From Labyrinthula sp. Ha (taxonomy: Eukaryota > Sar > Bigyra > Labyrinthulida > Labyrinthulaceae): a stretch of DNA of 64,000 bases. Under the pieces are notes generated by a model. It had not been told where the DNA came from and did no database searches. It saw only the letters and a list, made by a program, of their open reading frames with translations. This document shows positions 34,657-46,929 of the stretch, one piece after another. The translations under genes were made by a program, and so were the position numbers. The DNA is taken from positions 186,001 through 250,000 of the forward strand of contig JAALGZ010000033.1 of assembly GCA_015227615.1 (NCBI GenBank). Direction: 5' to 3'. The stretch's first letter is position 1. Each line of letters begins with the position of its first letter.

Positions 34657-37600
34657 ATTTTGTCCAAAATAAATTCTTGTTTTGGAAAATGTTCTTCGTT
34701 TAAAAGTTATGTTTTAGGCAGCGGGAACTTCCTTTCGGTACTATAAAGTCAGTGCAGTTTAACTTTATTCTAGAGACATAGTAATGCCAGATTGGGTTCA
34801 ATCAGTTTGGGATTACCGAAGAATAACTAATGTGGCGATATTGACTGCTAGAATTCCTCAGTATATAGAACCTATGAATAGAATGAATACAAATTGTAGT
34901 GAAGGTACTTTTTACAATTTTTTTAATTAGGGTATTCAAAGTTAAGTAACATTAATCTCCATAAAATGATTCATTTGCCATCAAGCACTTTTGTGAAGCT
35001 AAATTATTAGAACTCATAGAAAGTAAGTGTGTCGAGCTGTTCACATACAGCAAAACAAATGATTCAAAAACTTCAATTATTTTCTTTGACTCATTTATTA
35101 CGCTTTTACTAAGTCCTATATCTTTGATCTACTCTCAAGGATCTCAATAACAAGAGAGTTAATGGCAATTCACCAAATTGAAAAGTACACTAGATTACAT
35201 CTCCAAATTATACGGTAGAATGTAAAAGGAAATTTTATTCGAAAGAATTTGAGGTAAAATTAGGTTCTTTGAAATGGCTACCATTATATTTAAGACGCAA
35301 TCTCCAGAATGTTATAAATTGTTTCGGGTCCTACCTTCGGCTTGTTGAGGGGCAGCTGCTTCCACAACAGAAACTGGTCTTAATTGCCCTGAGTATGAGT
35401 TTTTTATCCCTCAATGAATATGATTTTGGCTATTGATAATTAGTACATTTATGCTCGTTTCATGATTTATATTAAGGAAGAAAATAAGTCATACCAGTAG
35501 ACTATTAGGAATCAGTGACACTATGAACTGCATTAGTCACAGCCTCTCAAATATCATAGACACATAGAGCGATTGAAGAAGATACCAGATTAAGCAATAG
35601 TATCACAAACTATACTGTTTTCACGAACTTTTATCCCGCAGAATTCACTGTTTGAACTTGGATTAAATTGCTTACCACCTTTTTTTACTCCAAAAATATG
35701 CCCATTTCAAGAACAATGTAAGGGCAATGTCAGCACGTTAACAAGAAAAAATAGCTACTTCAAATTAGAGACGTAACTTTGGAGAAAGCATACTAAAATA
35801 GAAGAACGGAGATGGAGATATGAGAACAGCTGCTCAAGTTCTTGATATTAGCATCAGAGCAAAAATAAGTTGGTGCAAGAGCTATCATTTAGATGGGGAT
35901 TGGATATCTGTGAAAAAAATAAGGGGATGTCCCAACTCATCAGCACTAATTGAAACTTACTTATTTTTTTACTAACATAGTTAGAGTCTGCGCTAAAGCT
36001 CAAAATTCTCACCTTAGGATTATTTCTGCAGAAAAGGGGCTTCATGTAAAAAAATCCATAGAATATGGTGTGGCTTATATAAACTTAATTATTTTCTCCT
36101 GTACTGGTCTTTGGAGTTAATTGAAGACTTAGCTATTTGGTGTCACCCATCATCTAGTACTATAGTTGATTTAACTGATTTGAAATAGTAGTCATTTTTT
36201 TTAAATTTTATTCCCTTATGTACTAGGGTTCCAATACATGTTCATTTCTTCAATTCATTAGTATACAATGAGAGCTCCCACCTGCTAAAATATTTGAGAG
36301 TAACTTTTGGACTTATTATAGCTCAGTTCTATGCACAATATTGCCGAACAAAATCTTAATTAGGGTAAAAGGAGCTCGCTTCTCATCGTAATCCACGAAT
36401 CCATACTTTATGTTTTTTCTGATAATTAAATTATAACCTGTTTTCGGAATAACTGGAGTCCACAGTCTGTTACACAAAGTTGCTGGCCCCATGCTTTGAG
36501 CAATTATATGCTATTGTTTTAACCGAAGGGAAATAAGATCTATTTCCACGTTGCATGAAAAGACGGTGAATTATATATGAAGAATACTTCTTTCCTCCAA
36601 TTGAATGAGAAATGCATCAAACCAAAGGCTTTATCAATTATTCCTTCTATATTAACTATAACGAAATCAAATGAGTGTAGAGTAGCTTAGTTATCATGTA
36701 ATTTCCCTAGAATAGTAATATTAAATAATATTTACCTATTTCATTGTGGAAAATAAGGTGGAAGTTTCAACCCCATTTGAAGGTATAGCACAGTATTTTC
36801 TGCAAGTGTGGAGACATTATAAGCTCCGATAAAATAATTACATTCCACCAGAAAAGACAAAATGAGGATACTTAAATTGGATTATAAATATTAAATGAAG
36901 CATCAAACCCCCTAAGTTCAAAATTCAAACCTTTTATGAACCTCTCCATGCAGTTTCTTGGATATATTTGTTATAACCTTTTACCATGAACCTAGGTATC
37001 AAATGCTTTTGCAACCAAAAGATGCACGACAAATTCAAGCGTTCAAACTATGTTTGTTTAAGTTCTTAATTTACTCTATGCTTATATCTCTTAAGAATGA
37101 TTCAATTTCAAATTTAAATGTTTTATTATTTGATAAAATGACCAGATGACAAGATAAACTTGTGCACAAAGCTATAACTATAAATATTTAAGTCACAACT
37201 CAACCAAACTCCAAGGTACGGATCCAACTATATAGCACTACAATTATTAAAGTCTTCAGCTATGTAAACTTTCCAAATGGCACCATACTTACTCCTTAAG
37301 AGCAACTGAACTAATTATACAGATATTGTGATGACACTTTTCAGCTACAAAAAAAATCAAGACATTAACTAAATTAATAACTTATACCAAAATAAGTGTA
37401 TATGCCTAAGAGAGGACTGATCCCCTTAAATGTTGACTTCGTTTTCATATTCCAGAGGAATAAATTCATTATTCTTTATCCATCAGGCAAATGTATTATG
37501 AGCTATGTAATAATGGCATAATAAAGCAAGAAAAGTAAAATTTATTTTGATGGGTTTATGTGCCCGGAAACCAGGAACTGTTACAACTCTTCAAGTTTGT

Positions 37601-38162
37601 ATTTTCATTCATTGAACAAATGTAGGATTTGATGAAAGGAATATTTGAACTATCACCTAGAAAAAGCGAATTTCTCCTCAAAATTTTACTCATTTGAAGG
37701 AAAGCCGTTTTTCCTTCAGCAGCTAGTAAATCATGTGAATTTGGATTCAATTTAGAACCAATCTATTAAGTTAAGGGGTTATTTAACTTTCATTGAATTC
37801 CTCCATCTAGTTTAGCTCTTTGATATTCTTTAGTCTTATGTTTAACTGAGCAGGATGAATAGAATATTACCCCTAACACAATAAATCAAATAGTTCTAGG
37901 CATAATTTTAGTCTTTTTATTTCTCGCCAAATAAAACACTATAAAGTGGAAAGGCAGTTGAGTAGATCTTACATTAAGAGAACCAGGTACTAATTTGCGA
38001 AATAATTTTCAAACTAAAACGAAGATTATTTGAAGTGGATTACCCACAATGAACACTATATGAAGAAGATTTTCGACTAAGAGTATGAAATAAAAACAAA
38101 GGTCGAAAAGTTGTTTCCATGAAAAAAAACATCAAGAGCAATAAAACAAATACCAACGCCGA
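34657..38162. other. AT-rich desert
   Basis: About 3.5 kb with no supported gene. Three open frames of 63-64 codons lack homology. I see no RNA gene or element boundary. Confidence 0.5.
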
Positions 38163-39494
38163 TCATGAAATCTTCCTTCGTTTAACAACTTCTTTTTGGA
38201 GATGTTTCATTCCTTCGTCTCCCTTCTTAAAAAACTTACTTGTTTGATCTAAGCCAAAATCAACATCATCAAACACTTCTTTGAATCTACTATCGGCTAC
38301 ATTAATTGATGTTTCTTTGGCCTTCTTCTTACTCTTTTTACTTTTCCTCTTCTTTTTCTTCTTCTTTTCCTCCTCTCCTTCACTCTCAGACTCTCCCTTC
38401 TCATCCATCATCAACAGTTCCAAATTTTCATCTTCTTTTACTTTAATTTCTTTTTCCTCCTTCTTTTCTTTTACATCCTTTGCAAAAAAGGGATCTCTAA
38501 AATTTTCCAATTCCTCAACCTTAATCTTTTCTTTTCTTTTCTCGAACTCTGCAAATTGAGCTTCTAAATATTTTAAGTCATCCTCACTATCTTCAGCACT
38601 TAATTCATCTTCATCACCACCTAATAATAAAGTCCTTGTTCTCTTTACAGCATCCTCATCTTCACTTTCACTATCACTTGCCAAAAATCTCTCCAATTCC
38701 TCATCTTTTATTTCATTCTCAACATTTTCCCCACCTTTTTTCCAATCAACTAAAACTTTTCTATCCTCATTATCCCAGGTACTTTCAAATGAGGTATTTT
38801 GCAATGCTTTTACAACAAACTTTGGTGCTACATAATCTTTTAACACGTCATCTACTGTACTATTTTCTTTTAACGGAAAAGAATCTCTAATCGGCCTATT
38901 TTTTATTTGTGACAATACATTTTCAGGAATAAAAGACATATCTAAGACAATACTTGATGAACCAAACTCCATCTCATCGCACTCCGCGTACACTTTTTCC
39001 GCAGAAAGTACAGTTGAAAATTCACACACCGCAAAAAAGTACCGAAGAAGATCCCTTTCGTACTTCAGCAATTGCTTCTCTTTTGACAAATTTTCATCAA
39101 ATTTTGGAACCGAATTTTCTTCTTCCTTTGATTTTTCCTCCCCAAACTCTGACTGATAGATTTTGATTGAGATTAAATTTTGAGAAAATGACTGAAGGGC
39201 AACAAACAGATCAACAGCTTTTATATTCTTCCAGTCTAGATTTTCAATTGCTATATACTTAGAAGACTCTTCATTTCGCTCTCTTTTATCCTCAAGTATA
39301 ATTTCCTCATTGTCTTCCTCTTCGTCTGAATCCAAAGAACTCACTGACACTTTGTCCTCAATGTCGCCTCGTGCTAACTTTGACAAATCAATAGATCGAC
39401 CATATTTATCCACCACTGGTTCTTCTGCAACAAAACCCTCATCATCTGATTCAATTTGAAATCGTGAATCTTTTCCTGCGTCGCTCTTCTTCAT
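38163..39494 (-). CDS. ESF1: ESF1-like pre-rRNA processing protein
   Basis: The 443-residue protein matches ESF1, a nucleolar factor needed for 18S rRNA maturation and binding U3-containing complexes in yeast. The N-terminus has DKYGRSIDLS. The central core carries LLRYFFAVCEFSTVLSAEKV then YAECDEMEFGSSSIVLDMSF, the RRM-like part of the family with the typical DECDGLEFESS-type block. Long acidic and lysine-rich stretches follow. The C-terminus (about 398-441) holds the NUC153 motif: DSRFKEVFDDVDFGLDQTSKFF. The gene is somewhat shorter than yeast or human ESF1, mainly in the disordered regions. The minus-strand DNA between about 38280 and 38560 is low-complexity because it codes for Glu/Lys runs. 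No intron is visible. Confidence 0.85.
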   Translation of the reverse strand: MKKSDAGKDSRFQIESDDEGFVAEEPVVDKYGRSIDLSKLARGDIEDKVSVSSLDSDEEEDNEEIILEDKRERNEESSKYIAIENLDWKNIKAVDLFVALQSFSQNLISIKIYQSEFGEEKSKEEENSVPKFDENLSKEKQLLKYERDLLRYFFAVCEFSTVLSAEKVYAECDEMEFGSSSIVLDMSFIPENVLSQIKNRPIRDSFPLKENSTVDDVLKDYVAPKFVVKALQNTSFESTWDNEDRKVLVDWKKGGENVENEIKDEELERFLASDSESEDEDAVKRTRTLLLGGDEDELSAEDSEDDLKYLEAQFAEFEKRKEKIKVEELENFRDPFFAKDVKEKKEEKEIKVKEDENLELLMMDEKGESESEGEEEKKKKKKRKSKKSKKKAKETSINVADSRFKEVFDDVDFGLDQTSKFFKKGDEGMKHLQKEVVKRRKIS

Positions 39495-41113
39495 TGCGCT
39501 TTCTTTTTGAGTGTACTGTTTGTGGTTCTTAAATAATGAATACTAAGTTTCTTCTTTAGGCTAATGGTAATGTAACATTGATATTCAAAGTTGAAGAATA
39601 GATACAAAGTAGATAATAGGGGCATAACTTAATAAATTTTTACAGAATAATAAAAATTTGCTACTTAAATTCCATTTATTATCGTTGTCCATTTTTTATG
39701 AATATGCATCAACATTCCTGCTGATTTCTTTTCAGGAGCGCTGCAAATGAAAGTTGGTACATGATCTTTGTAGAGCTCTGTACAGGTTCTCAAACCAATA
39801 TCCTTATTGATGTAGTTTTCAGAGTACAAAAATCTAAAGTTTTGATAACTTAATATTAATTAAATAAAGTTATTTTTAAAAGTATAAAAAACACCGGAAT
39901 GCGCCCGAGTACATCACCCTCAACAACGAAGAGTCTGTTGTACACTTACAATTGAAGACAATAGTTTGGTCACGAACAAATAACTAGCTAAATGTTTCTA
40001 ATTTACTCAGATGATTAAAGAAAAATTATATAAATCTCAAGTATTAGTACATAAATAATTCTAAGCTTACTACACTATGTTTTCATATGTACTCTACAAG
40101 AGAAAGGTACTTTAGTATTGATCTAAGAAGCGCCCAATCAGAGAAGTGTACAGCAACTCGGCTAGATAGACACAGGGAATGGAGGAATACGTATATTAAA
40201 AAACATATTCAAAAATACTGTAAGCACCCTGTTTAGAGTACCAAGATTATATTGATTCAGATCTCATTCATTATCAAGTTTGAAGGCATTTAGTAGTGTC
40301 TGTTTGCTAAAAATCCATTTTTTGATCAATTAGAAGACATAGATATATTTGTTTTTTATAAATCAAACATTCAATACCTGTATAATCAGCGTAATACTAT
40401 TTACCATCATAACTGGTGCATACGAAAGTGTCTATTCAGAATTTTCTCTGAGGAGTGGATGCTTCTTTTTAATGTCGAACTACCTCTGGGCTTCTAGAAT
40501 AAAAATATGAACCCCATTTTCATATCTGCAATGGTTTAATTGAAAAAATCTATTCACAGTTATCAGAAACGAATTTTATCTACTGCTAGAACTCTACATC
40601 AATGTTCAATATTAGTAATATTTTTCATCTTATAATGTAGTACTAAATATCGGCTCTTAAGCTGATTTGAGCTGTAAAAACTAATTAATAATCTTCATTG
40701 AAAAGTGTATTATTTTCTTTTCCCATCTCTATCATGATGTCTAAATTAATTCTAGAATTTTCTAGGGAGATTGCGAATTTTGACTTAATTTTACTTCAGA
40801 TAAGCTATGGGCTGCTCCAACATGAAACAATTAATGCAGCTAGTTGACTTCCTTTGTATTTTAATTTTCATAAGTTTTCTTGGTGCTATTAAAAGGCTAA
40901 AAGTAAAGGAATATGGTGAAATGAAGGTTATGTCCTTAATGTCAAGCTGGGATTTCAAATTAGGTACTCTAATGAGTGTTAAAGGATAGAAATTCACCAT
41001 CTTCCGAAATTATATGAAGGAAATTCACATACATTTGCATTAATAGTAAATACAAATTGTGCAAGACTTACGTCTCCATGCTACATTAGAACTATTATAA
41101 TTTTAGACACAAT
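39495..41113. other. AT-rich desert
   Basis: About 1.6 kb upstream of ESF1, with overlapping open frames of 60-69 codons on both strands near 40.8-41.0 kb that have no homology. Nothing else is recognised. Confidence 0.5.
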
Positions 41114-41411
41114 CAGGGAAGTTGAGTGAGTTCTTATTGAGAACTCATTCAGGCTCTTGAAGAGTTTTTCCGGCGATTGAGTGAGTCTGAGTGAGTTTCG
41201 ATACCACTTTGACTGAGGAATTAGGAACTCATTGAGGTTTTCTGAGTGAGGAATTGTATGATTTTTAACCGAGTGAGGAATGATTTCCTCATTGGGGAAT
41301 TGCCTGAGAATAAATGAGAATCCTCAAAACTTCAAAAATTTGTGTTGAGTGAGTTTGAGCCCGAGGATCCTAAATTCCTCAATGAGGAATTTTCCTCGTT
41401 TAGCACCCCTA
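41114..41411. mobile_element. hAT-like MITE with GAGTGAG/GAGGAAT motifs
   Basis: A 298-bp element begins CAGGGAAG and ends GCACCCCTA (reverse complement TAGGGGTGC), matching hAT-type ends. The flanking 8-mers gacacaat (41106-41113) and gatataat (41412-41419) match at six of eight positions, and both differences are CA to TA. The body is full of repeated GAGTGAGT and GAGGAATT units, some inverted near the ends. It has no coding capacity. The motif GTTGAGTGAGTTT also occurs, inverted, in the MITE at 3787-4270, so the two may be related. Confidence 0.6.
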
Positions 41412-41419
41412 GATATAAT

Positions 41420-43631
41420 ACAAACAAATAAAATTGAATACTATTAACATAAAATTTCTTTCTCTTATTTAACTTAATATTACTATTTTAACGGAAGTGT
41501 CTAACTCTGTTGGTTGAAAAGGAGTTCTATATCCTGATTGGTACTAGCAAGCAAAAGATATGTCATTCCCATACAAATTTAAAATTTGCCTTTTTGAGTG
41601 AACAATATACTTGGAGCAAGGTTGGAAAAGGGCATTCATGAATTTTTATCCTCAAAAAACATGTTTAGATTTCAAATGCCAGAACCAACGCAAACACAAT
41701 TGCTCTAGTGAAGGTAAGCAGGCGAAGTACTGGTTGTAGTTTTCTACCCTCATTTATCATTTGTATATTCAAGGTCATAAATATAACACTCTGTTACCTC
41801 AGTTTAACCCTTATAATATATGACTTCAACTGTAAACGCAAAATATTTTCAATTTTAATGAATTATATCTGTTCTATTTGTTATAGTTTCTTTTCCAGTT
41901 AAATATCATCGCTGTAGTAAAGTTAATACAAGAATAACAGAAACTGTTGTCTTTATACTAGAAAATAAATATTGAAGCATCTCTGACCATGAAACCTTTG
42001 ATAATAGTTACATGGCAGCAATAAAAAACAACAACAGGTGTCTTAAATTGACCAAAGTACCTTTGGAAAATTTTGGTCTAAACCATTTAAGAGTTTTTGT
42101 TTATACTGAATAAAATGTTGGCTCTGATTACACCGCTTACCTCATATTAAGAGTAATTGAGTGGAATGAAGATAAAAGGTTTAGACTTACCCCAAGTAAC
42201 CCAATTGATAAAATTAAGTTAAAGGTAGTAAAGGAAGTAAAAAATAGGAGAATGGAGTCACTAGCTTGAAAGAAAATGAGCAAAAAAAACTATGTACCAA
42301 TCCAGAGTTTTTAGTTTACCACTCTCTACCTTACTTTATTCATTAGACTCTGCCACTAGCCTAGACAATTGCTAGACCTTAAAACCTTAAGGCAAAAAAT
42401 ACAACCAGTGAAAAGCTAGACGGAAGCTCTGCTACTTTGAAAAGTATTCCTTCTTTGTCCGAAATGCAAATCATTAATTAATAGGAATAAAGGGATATAC
42501 TGATTCTACGCTCTTAAACCACGCTAAATTTGTTTGTGAGAAGTACTCCCACATTTCATTATTTTGGCATAAATGTTTCTTAGCTTCAGATGAATTTAAC
42601 TCGCTTGTTTCTTTGAATACACCTTACATCCAATTCACCCCTCTTGGGATTTCTTGTAGATACCTTGGAAAGTCGTAAAAGATAAATTTTGAATTACTAT
42701 ATATTTTTATGGCAATACTTACTTTGATCTCTCAATCATTTTTACGAGTTCCTTAGATCTTTGCTAAAAATCACCCCAAAAATATACATGGACTAAGAAA
42801 CTATACAAGTAGTGCTACAGAAAACGTAACTTAGAGGGTTCTTTTCTATAATTTTCCACTTGTAGTCAAAGATGCTTTCAAAGTGTTACCAAACACTCTG
42901 CTAGAAACATTGTCAAAGTTCTTAAATTAAAGGTATACCTAAGAGCTACTTGAAGAATACGAAATTAACATCATTGAAACAAGAGTTGGTGTAAGCGCAA
43001 AAGATTGAGGTAATTAAGGTTAGTGCCAGGCATGAATTGGCATTGAATTATACTGACACTCATAACTGTAATACAAGAATTAAGTTCAAAAAAATGAAAT
43101 GATAATAGGGTAAAGTTCTGCAAGAATAGCACCCCTTATCCTGAGAAGAATGTTTATGGTTGTTACACATTATGCATAACGAATTGGCTACTCTACTCTA
43201 ACTTGTTAATTAAAAAGGTTCAGACATAAAGGAAGACTTGATTAATGTTTCTCCGGGATTTCTTTACAAGATTCTAAGTAATTGCAAACCAAAGTACTAG
43301 AAGGCAACTATATTGTTCTGATATCTTGATCCAGCAGTTTGACTCCTACACAATAAAAACCAGGGAACAATATTTAGTACAATTCATTTGTCTTTCACAC
43401 AACATATATAAAACCATGCCCAAAAAGACTTAAATTATTAACCAGCATATCAATCATTCTGCAGAAATAACCCTACATTGCAGTACTGTACACTTCCTGG
43501 AAAAGAAGATTTTTCTTTCCAAAGCAAAATTTAATAGTTTAAATTTTCGAAGTTAAAATACTCCTCAAAACCATTTTGTAAATATTACATAAAGTATTTT
43601 TTCAGCTTAGCAACATATATGATGGATAAGT
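41420..43631. other. AT-rich desert
   Basis: About 2.2 kb between the MITE and the Zn2Cys6 gene. One 64-codon frame near 41.7-41.9 kb has no homology. I see nothing else. Confidence 0.5.
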
Positions 43632-44723
43632 TTATATCTCACATGGTGTGAAGTAGAATCTGCTCTCAAAAAAACATTCTTTAATACAGACAAACTGTCT
43701 TGATAAAGAGTTTATTTGGAAAGGTTTCCATTCACCATCCCCGGTTTCTAGATTTAAAATTATAGAACAAGGATAGTTAATTTCCCATGGTTGAGGTGTT
43801 TCTGTTCCTTCTGTTAACTTCATCATACCGAATCTAAACTCGTTCGCCTTTAAAAAGTGATGAATAGACTCCTCATTGGTCAAGAGTGTCAGAATACTTG
43901 AACCAAATGTTAGACAAGATTGAATACTATTACTGAGTGCTGAGATAATTACTTCTAAACCAAATCCAAAATATTTTTCAAATTGCGTATTTATTTCAAA
44001 ATGAGGGTTTGCCAAATTTTGAGAACCTTCAGGTCTTTCGACAAACATACTATAAAAGGCTTTATGTTCAGGAAGACGAAAAGGTAAAGGATATAGATGT
44101 TTATTCTCATAACTAAGAAACTTCTCTCTTCTATTTTGTATATAGTCGTTTCCAATAAGATGTGCATCTTTCGTGAGCAAACGAGAAACATCACTCATGT
44201 TAATTCTATATTTTTTCATTGCTGCTTTAAACTTAAAGAACATATCCTCAAAAACAATAAAATGCACTCCCTCCTCAACCAAAAATAAGCTTACAATAGA
44301 AAGAAAACTTGCTGAAAGAAGTACATCAGTTTTTTGTCCTGGAGATAAAACATATTCTTTATAGTATTTGGTGAGAATGTCTGCAGAAGTATCTATGTAG
44401 TTAAATACCCAATTCTTAGAAGCATTAATTCTTGTGAATATATTTGCTAACCTATCTTCTTTAGAAATATCAGGAAAAAATAGACTTGAAAGAATACTCT
44501 GTTCTTCGATGGAGAATTTCGCTCTTTTAGTTCCTAAAATAAGACCGCGAGTAGTTTTAGGGCCTCGTTTACTCGCAACTTCATAGGAACATATTGACCC
44601 TCGTTTTCTACAACGAGTACAGGAAGGTTTTAAGCTGTCACATTTTCTCTTCAAAGTTACACATCGACTACAAGACTTCTTCAGCACGACAGTTCTTGGC
44701 CTTTCTGTTTTTTCTTTCCTCAT
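43632..44723 (-). CDS. Zn2Cys6 (fungal-type) transcription factor
   Basis: The 363-residue protein has an N-terminal binuclear zinc cluster. Cysteines 18, 21, 28, 35, 38 and 45 are spaced C-x2-C-x6-C-x6-C-x2-C-x6-C, with the basic run TLKRKCDSLKPSC and a following basic KRGPKTTRG linker. Such domains bind two zinc ions and contact CGG-type DNA sites. The rest (about 80-363) is a predicted globular regulatory part with hydrophobic helices. I do not recognise it as the classical fungal middle homology region. Zn2Cys6 proteins are a hallmark of fungi but also occur in amoebozoans and red algae, so it is a lineage clue without being decisive. The target genes are unknown. Confidence 0.85.
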   Translation of the reverse strand: MRKEKTERPRTVVLKKSCSRCVTLKRKCDSLKPSCTRCRKRGSICSYEVASKRGPKTTRGLILGTKRAKFSIEEQSILSSLFFPDISKEDRLANIFTRINASKNWVFNYIDTSADILTKYYKEYVLSPGQKTDVLLSASFLSIVSLFLVEEGVHFIVFEDMFFKFKAAMKKYRINMSDVSRLLTKDAHLIGNDYIQNRREKFLSYENKHLYPLPFRLPEHKAFYSMFVERPEGSQNLANPHFEINTQFEKYFGFGLEVIISALSNSIQSCLTFGSSILTLLTNEESIHHFLKANEFRFGMMKLTEGTETPQPWEINYPCSIILNLETGDGEWKPFQINSLSRQFVCIKECFFESRFYFTPCEI

Positions 44724-45239
44724 AAAAATTTTTATAAATATATTTGTTGATACGTGCAGGTAAAACTGTACAGTTATAGGTGTGAAGTTGGCATGTACAC
44801 TGCTGGATTACTTTATTACTTTATTTCTTTAATGTGTCTTTTGTCTATGAATTTATCACAAAATAGTGTTTGTTGCAGTTCGGTATACATTATGGGCAAT
44901 TGTCTCGAACGGTGTAGCAGCTTCTATCACAACAATTATCTTTATCCTTTTCTAAGTGGTTCCTCAGGTAAGAATATCTCTAAATTTAATAATACGGGTG
45001 CTTTCGAAATTAATATTTTTGATGCTGGCCCATAATTTTGTTCCATGAAAATTGAAGCTGGAGGGGAGAAAATTATTTTCCGTAATAGCTTCAGGATTAT
45101 TGCAATGGGCTAGTATATTATTGTGGATGGGTTCAGGTTCGTTTCCCAGGATTATTTTATATTTTGTGAATACTATTTTAAGATCTTATTTATTTTTGTA
45201 CCATCACAACAATCGAAACTTTTATGAGAGGTTTGGAAG
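44724..45239. other. Upstream region of the Zn2Cys6 gene
   Basis: AT-rich flank with two plus-strand frames of 93 and 65 codons (44754-45035 and 45052-45249). Neither has homology, and they abut the LINE fossil, so I leave them uncalled. Nothing regulatory could be defended. Confidence 0.4.
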
Positions 45240-46230
45240 AACGATTTAGGAAACGCCCGCTCGCAACCATTGCAGGAAAGGTACTGTAGTATTCTGTCCA
45301 CTTCCACGCCTGGTATCCTTTTCATTATGCTGTAATACTCATCAGTCAAAGAAGTCTTATATTTATGTTTCTCGCATACTAGACCTGTGGTTAACCCAAG
45401 ATGTTATATTTGAGAAACATTTCTAATGAATTACTCGTCAAGTCGTATTAAAAAAATAAATATATTCTGACACAAAGTATCTGAAGATGCGTTTTAACGT
45501 ATTCCTCGAGATTATTTCTTATTCTATTAATTGAAGAATTGGGATAAGAGATGAAGCTGTTTCAAAAAAGGGAGATATAGCGTCTCCCTGGAACAAACTC
45601 CTATTTATGGCCTCAAGCTAACTTTTCGCATCATCTTCTAAAGCAATCACTTTGGTTCTTTAGTATAATGTTCTTATTGGCTTAATTAGCTTGACACAAA
45701 CTAAGTGTTCCTGATTGACATCGATAAAGATTTGTGGGAGATGCTGTTAAATGCTTTCTTGTAGTCTATGAACAGCAGCCGAAGTTAAGTTTTTTCTTAA
45801 ATGATTCTTTTACTTTTGTTCCATAGCCTTGATAATTACAACTACAAACCATTGCTTTTAAATTCAAACTGGTAGTCTGATAAAGAATAAATGATTAGAA
45901 CGAGGTAGATGTTGGTGTTTTTGGGCATTAAGTTCAAGTTAAATTTGACTAAGGGCATTGGCCGACAGTTAGAAAGGTCTCTAACACTGGTTTCTTTCTT
46001 GTGGACTCAAAATATTTTATTTCATTATTCAGATATTTGGCTTTGAAGTTTTCTCCTCTGAATAAGATTCAGATGCGCTTGTTTCTACGCTTTTTACTCC
46101 AACAATATACTTAATACCGTGCTCCTCACGCCATTTTGCACATGAGCTTTAATGCTTTCATTCCCTTAAAGTTACGAAGATGTTAATTTTGGGTGTGTCG
46201 TAGCAGTTAACTGATTGAAGGTTTCTCCTT
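45240..46230 (-). mobile_element. LINE (non-LTR retrotransposon) reverse transcriptase fossil
   Basis: Read on the minus strand, pieces of a non-LTR reverse transcriptase appear in order: VRDLSNCRPMPLVKF near 45970-46010 (the nyRPI block), LLFIDYKKAFNSISHKSL near 45715-45780 (catalytic block A, with the first Asp), and RSLFQGDAISPFF near 45575-45615 (the QGD.LSP block). The YADD block, expected further along, is not recognisable. Frames change and stops are frequent, so the copy is dead and old. No poly(A) tail or target duplication was found, so its ends are approximate. The QGD block resembles those of NeSL/R2-like and related LINEs, but the clade is not settled. Confidence 0.65.
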
Positions 46231-46929
46231 TTCTTAAGTTAGGCATTAACGGTTAAGTATGACAAACATAAATAACTATATTTCGTATTACAAATAGAGT
46301 TTGTGTATATTACAAAAACGTGTACAGAACAGACACTAATGTCTAAAGGGAATATAACTATATTATGTTAACGTGTCATTTGAGGAAAGGTGACAAGCGC
46401 ACGTTAAATCTGTATAGGGACTTGATGTGCGTATTGTTGTATGGTATTGTAACATTTGTCACATGTGAATCGTGCCTAGGTGTGCCTTATGAGGAAAAAC
46501 TTTCAAACCTCAAAAGATATTATTAGAAATTTTGAGTTTTGGAGTTTTTTCGGGCTTAGATGTGACTATGATGATTATTAGTACTTTTATATGACCTAAT
46601 ACATCAAGTGAAATTTGGATTACAAGGACAAGTACCTATTTTTAGAATATGGGATTTGTGATTCTGGAGTTAGCTATTCCTAAATCTCATTGTCTCAATG
46701 TTTAATTGCTGAATAAAAACTAAAAGGAATAATCAATAAAGCACAAATCACAAAAAAATAAAAATGCTTAACATCGCACCAGACAATAAAATAAAGCATA
46801 ATGTACAATATATCGATAAGTCTAAGTCTATGCACACTATTAGAATATAAATTGAGGTTAATAGAGAATACATTAGCCATATTAAAAGTGGATTAAGCAA
46901 TGTAATCACACAACGATGTATTTCAAATA

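Noticed and set aside
38281-39166. Plus-strand open frames of 92, 84 and 70 codons
   Set aside because: They are antisense shadows of the Glu/Lys/Ser-rich ESF1 gene.
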